Below the pieces are notes generated by a model. The model was not told the DNA's origin. It did no database searches and was given only the letters and a program-made list of their open reading frames with translations. Below are positions 60,847 to 64,000 of a stretch of DNA of 64,000 bases, one piece after another. Location: positions 248,001-312,000 of the forward strand of contig NZ_VJVW01000002.1 in assembly GCF_009735585.1 (NCBI RefSeq), read 5' to 3'. The stretch is from Christiangramia aestuarii (lineage in GTDB: Bacteria > Bacteroidota > Bacteroidia > Flavobacteriales > Flavobacteriaceae). Made by a program: the position numbers and the translations under genes. How positions within the stretch are numbered: the stretch's first letter is position 1; each line of letters opens with the position of its first letter.

Positions 60847-63339
60847 CTAAAAGTGAAATCCGAAGTCTATTGTAAATGCCATCGACCTGGCATCTGGATT
60901 ATCAAAATAATTACCCCTGAAGTGTACATCGAAACGCATTACCTTAAGAATATTCCCTATCCCGAAACTATACTCGTAGAATGGATCTGAATCTGGCGCC
61001 ACCAGCGGTAGACCGGAAGCATCTATGCTTTTGCTTTCTTCTGAAATATCTCCCCATACGGCCCTGAAGCCAATAAGCTCCCTTAAATTGAGCTCTCTTA
61101 ATAGCGGAATTCTTGAGAGAAATCTTCCGTTAAAATTATGGCTTAAATGCACCGCCGTGTAAGAATCGGTGACAAATTCGTAGAAATCAAGTGTAGGAAA
61201 GGTGTTATAAAGAGCGAAATAGGTCTGGTTCCCCGGAACCACGCTTAGCAAACCTAAAGGAACTGCGCCAAAGGTCTTCCCCGCCTCGAGGCTAAGATTA
61301 GACCTGCCCAGTCCACCAACCAGTAACGGCTGGTTGTAGAAGAACTGTACTTTTTTATAATCGAAATCACTGTTGAAGATATCCTTTACTCCCAGGCTGT
61401 AATTCAGAAAAAGGGTGGGGAATTCATCTTCGTTCACCACGTTACGTTCTACCCCGTAACCGGACAGCTTCCTTCCGGGCGTCCAGGTGAAAATGGTCGA
61501 AATCTCGGTCTGGTTGATTTCTGAATCTATGATGGTCCTGTCTTCATCAACATAATAATCCAGGCTGAAACCTTCAGATGCCGGTTTCAATTCCCGATAG
61601 TTCGCCCCTAACCTCACTGTGAAATTCTTCAGGGGTTCCATTTCTATGGCAAATACACTTAGATTGATCGAACTCAGCTTATCGGTGTCCCCAACGTTCA
61701 GAAGTGAGGAAGAGGCCAGGCTACGGCCCAGCACATCGGTAGAATTGGTAAGACTGGTCCCCAGCTGCTCTACATCCCTACGGTTACCGCCGCCAACGAT
61801 TAATCTTGATTTTTGATCCAGCAGGATCTTTGCGGAAATTCCATATTTGAACTTATTGTCCTTAAAACCATAAGCGCCATAAGCCTCTATCCTCCAGGGA
61901 TCGCTTTGTCCAAAATAGGTTCTCCCGCCAAACCTGGTACGAACGCCTTCTACATCGTTAAAACCAAAGGTGGAATAAACAGGTCCGTAATCCCAGCCTT
62001 CAAAATCCACATATCCAGACTGGATAATGGTAGCTACATCGTACAGGCGGTTAAATGCCCTGGTCTTGGTGAGACTGTCCAGCATGACGTAGATACCCTG
62101 CTCGTCCTCATTGAGCTTTTCCATACGGTTCTCTTCCCAGAATTCCTCGCTGCGATCATAGGCCTGGGCCTGGGGATTATAAACGGGTTGCTTATAAAAG
62201 GAAGTCGGGCGCTCGTTATTGAACTCATATTCATCATACAACAGGGTTCGCTTGGCATAGATCCCCTTAGACTTTTTCTTCTTGTTCAGGGCGAAATCGG
62301 CCATGAAAAAATCACGAGTAATCAGGAAAACCGAGTCGTTCAAGACCTTAAAATCCTGCTCGATATAGACCTGTTTTATCCAGTTGATATTAACGTCCTT
62401 AGTGGTTTCCATGTTAATATTCTTAACCGCCCAGGTGGTATCGTTCACCCAGAAATCTCCCTTAAAGGTTAGCTCGTTCTCCCGCCTGGGGTAATAGACG
62501 ATATTATAACACCATTTATTGTCTATATACGCACTGTCTGACAACACATAATTATAGGTGTCTATTCCCGTGGTCGAAACCGGGCTAACGAAGCTCTTAT
62601 CGAAGAATTTGATATAATTCTTATAAATGTCATAATCATCATATACTTCCTTGACGAAATCTATCAGGTTCCTGTTCTGGTTAAAACCCGAGTTCTTATT
62701 CCCAAGAAGCACTTCTTTCTTTTCATTCAGCTTATTATCGCCGTAAACCTTATAGACAGATTCATTGATAAACATAGGCAGGTAAGTCTTGCCCGTAACC
62801 GCATTGGTATCGGCATAATCAAAGATGAATTCCATCCCATTAAAAAGCGGGTTTTTGATGAGACTGCTGTCTATGGTATTAATGTCGAATTCCAGTTTTT
62901 CATATTCCTTATAGGAATATTGCTCGAAAGCGCGCACCCCGTTCTTCCTCCTGTTCTCCCATACCTTTTTAAGAATGTCTATGGCAGGATTATTTTTTTT
63001 CGAGGTTTTCCCGCGGTAGATCACAACTTCATCCAGGCTTGACGCCTCCTGATTCAGGGTGATCTCCATATTCAGGTTCACCGAAGATTTCAACGGAATT
63101 CTTGTTGTTTCATAACCAATAAAAGAAACTACCAGGGTATCATAATCTTCCTCTGCCTGCAGGTAGAACTCTCCATCTTCGTTGGTGGTGGTCCCGGTAG
63201 AGGAACTGGCAAACACCACGTTGGCGAAAGGCACAGTCTTTCCTGCATCGTCATTCACCACGCCTCCAACTTTGGTTTGGGCCTGCAGCAGGTTGAGACT
63301 GAAAAGAAAAAGGAAAAAAATGTAGGCTTGTTTGCTCAT
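60847..63339 (-). CDS. DUF5686 outer-membrane protein with carboxypeptidase-like regulatory domain
   Basis: A protein of about 830 residues. The ATG at 63339 gives the signal peptide MSKQAYIFFLFLFSLNLLQAQ; the frame is open 14 codons further, into a terminator, so I reject that start. A carboxypeptidase-regulatory-like beta sandwich follows (TKVGGVVNDDAGKTVPFANV, about residues 22-105). The remainder is a DUF5686 region ending in strands typical of an outer-membrane barrel (last residues AFTIDFGFHF). Related to TonB-receptor-like plug/CarD architecture; function unknown. Confidence 0.87.
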   Translation of the reverse strand: MSKQAYIFFLFLFSLNLLQAQTKVGGVVNDDAGKTVPFANVVFASSSTGTTTNEDGEFYLQAEEDYDTLVVSFIGYETTRIPLKSSVNLNMEITLNQEASSLDEVVIYRGKTSKKNNPAIDILKKVWENRRKNGVRAFEQYSYKEYEKLEFDINTIDSSLIKNPLFNGMEFIFDYADTNAVTGKTYLPMFINESVYKVYGDNKLNEKKEVLLGNKNSGFNQNRNLIDFVKEVYDDYDIYKNYIKFFDKSFVSPVSTTGIDTYNYVLSDSAYIDNKWCYNIVYYPRRENELTFKGDFWVNDTTWAVKNINMETTKDVNINWIKQVYIEQDFKVLNDSVFLITRDFFMADFALNKKKKSKGIYAKRTLLYDEYEFNNERPTSFYKQPVYNPQAQAYDRSEEFWEENRMEKLNEDEQGIYVMLDSLTKTRAFNRLYDVATIIQSGYVDFEGWDYGPVYSTFGFNDVEGVRTRFGGRTYFGQSDPWRIEAYGAYGFKDNKFKYGISAKILLDQKSRLIVGGGNRRDVEQLGTSLTNSTDVLGRSLASSSLLNVGDTDKLSSINLSVFAIEMEPLKNFTVRLGANYRELKPASEGFSLDYYVDEDRTIIDSEINQTEISTIFTWTPGRKLSGYGVERNVVNEDEFPTLFLNYSLGVKDIFNSDFDYKKVQFFYNQPLLVGGLGRSNLSLEAGKTFGAVPLGLLSVVPGNQTYFALYNTFPTLDFYEFVTDSYTAVHLSHNFNGRFLSRIPLLRELNLRELIGFRAVWGDISEESKSIDASGLPLVAPDSDPFYEYSFGIGNILKVMRFDVHFRGNYFDNPDARSMAFTIDFGFHF

Positions 63340-63346
63340 TTTTGGA

Positions 63347-63378
63347 TAAAAAAAAACTTCATCGGAAAGATGAAGTTT
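63347..63378 (-). terminator. Terminator after the pyruvate dehydrogenase gene
   Basis: AAACTTCATC (63354-63363) pairs with GATGAAGTTT (63369-63378); nine or more T follow on the minus strand. It sits immediately before the DUF5686 start. Confidence 0.92.
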
Positions 63379-63398
63379 CAAATATAGGTTGATTAATA

Positions 63399-64000
63399 CT
63401 ACTTATACATGACCTTTTTCACAGCTTTAACAACATCTTCGCTGTTAGGCAGCCATTCCTCTAAAAGAACAGGTGAATAAGGTGCCGGGGTATCGGCAGT
63501 ATTTAATTTTACGATTGGCGCATCTAGGTAATCGAATGCTTTAGACTGTACCTGGTAAGTGATCTCTGTTGCTACGTTTCCAAAAGGCCAGGCCTCCTCA
63601 AGGATCACCAGGCGGTTGGTTTTCTTTACAGATTCAAGAATGGCATCATGATCCATAGGGCGTACCGTTCTAAGGTCAATGATCTCGCAGGAGATATCTT
63701 CTTCAGCCAACTTATCTGCGGCCTTATATGCTTCCTTGATGATCTTACCAAAAGATACGATGGTCACATCGCTACCTTCTCTTTTAATATCGGCCTTACC
63801 AATCTCGATCACGTACTCATCTTCTGGCACTTCTCCTTTATCACCATACATCTGCTCGCTTTCCATGAAGATCACAGGATCGTCGTCACGAATAGCAGCC
63901 TTTAAAAGACCTTTAGCATCGTAAGGATTAGAAGGCACGATCACCTTTAATCCAGGAGTATTGGCATACCAGCTTTCGAAAGCCTGAGAGTGGGTTGCTC
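63399..64000 (-). CDS. Pyruvate dehydrogenase E1 component, beta subunit (C-terminal part, cut by the window edge)
   Basis: About 200 residues at the 3' end of the gene; the frame stays open to position 64000. The visible part starts ATHSQAFESWYANTPGLKV and includes VIVPSNPYDAKGLLKAAI, VIFMESEQMYGDKGEVP and IIDLRTVRPMDHDAI, all typical of the transketolase-type beta subunit (PdhB/AcoB). It carries the C-terminal transketolase domain. The branched-chain 2-oxoacid enzyme is a possible alternative. Confidence 0.93.
   Translation of the reverse strand, partial: ATHSQAFESWYANTPGLKVIVPSNPYDAKGLLKAAIRDDDPVIFMESEQMYGDKGEVPEDEYVIEIGKADIKREGSDVTIVSFGKIIKEAYKAADKLAEEDISCEIIDLRTVRPMDHDAILESVKKTNRLVILEEAWPFGNVATEITYQVQSKAFDYLDAPIVKLNTADTPAPYSPVLLEEWLPNSEDVVKAVKKVMYK

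Noticed and set aside
61813-62472. A 219-codon plus-strand ORF
   Set aside because: Antisense to the DUF5686 gene, which has clear domains; no family match on the plus strand.
1-64000. CRISPR arrays, prophage, insertion sequences, tRNA or rRNA genes
   Set aside because: No evenly spaced repeats, transposase, integrase or structural RNA sequence was seen on either strand.

Overview
The window looks like a chromosomal segment from a marine member of the Flavobacteriaceae, most like Gramella/Christiangramia. This is inference. The pointers are a gldA gliding-motility gene, head-GIN, DUF5686 and DUF3857 envelope proteins, a methionine synthase split into two genes, siroheme sulfite reductase with a thioredoxin-reductase-like ferredoxin reductase, and promoters of the Bacteroidetes type (TTTG or TTG, 17-21 bp, TAnnTTTG). 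No phage, insertion sequence, CRISPR array, rRNA or tRNA gene was seen.

Layout. 1-6.4 kb: the 5' end of a large propeller-type sensor/regulator, divergent from a lipoprotein sulfatase; then a radical-SAM/DUF4130 pair of putative DNA-modification or repair proteins and two tandem small lipoproteins. 6.4-17 kb (minus strand): housekeeping genes (polyprenyl diphosphate synthase, rlmN, queA, aroA, a MazG-like hydrolase, two DUF3857 proteins, dtd, rsgA). 17-21.2 kb (minus): an aromatic amino acid operon pheA - aminotransferase - tyrA - DAHP synthase/chorismate mutase. 21.3-24.7 kb: gldA and envelope proteins. 24.8-43.2 kb: a sulfur assimilation and methionine/SAM block (metF, split metH, OsmC, ferredoxin reductase, siroheme genes, sulfite reductase, cysH, an Rrf2 regulator, metZ, hom, metX, metY, and divergent metK). 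43.4-52.2 kb (mostly plus): acyl-CoA dehydrogenase, 2-hydroxyacid dehydrogenase, stress protein, serine/threonine dehydratase, transporter and small membrane proteins, deoxynucleoside kinase, fatty-acid hydroxylase-like protein. 52.3-56.9 kb (minus): App1-like phosphatase and an NHEJ cluster (LigD, Ku, a small Rho_N-like protein). 57-64 kb: a helical protein, membrane and soluble pyrophosphatases, a DUF5686 outer-membrane protein and the 3' part of the pyruvate dehydrogenase E1-beta gene.

The most striking content is regulatory and lies between genes. Four short leader ORFs, too small for normal gene calling, each precede a Rho-independent terminator. The one before pheA has a run of seven Phe/Tyr codons. 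Three others, one before sulfite reductase and two in tandem before metY, are packed with Cys and Met codons. In every case the end of the leader ORF can pair with the terminator region (6-10 bp), the geometry of classical ribosome-mediated attenuation. The same methionine block also carries a clear SAM-I riboswitch before metH and a SAM-II-like pseudoknot candidate before metK. Peptide attenuation and SAM-sensing RNAs therefore seem to share control of one pathway, with an Rrf2 regulator and a candidate operator at cysH as a possible further layer.

Other points of interest: the undercharacterised radical-SAM/DUF4130 pair, a HEPN-like domain fused to sulfite reductase, a catalytically degenerate DUF3857 transglutaminase next to an active-looking paralog, and several families of structured intergenic repeats.
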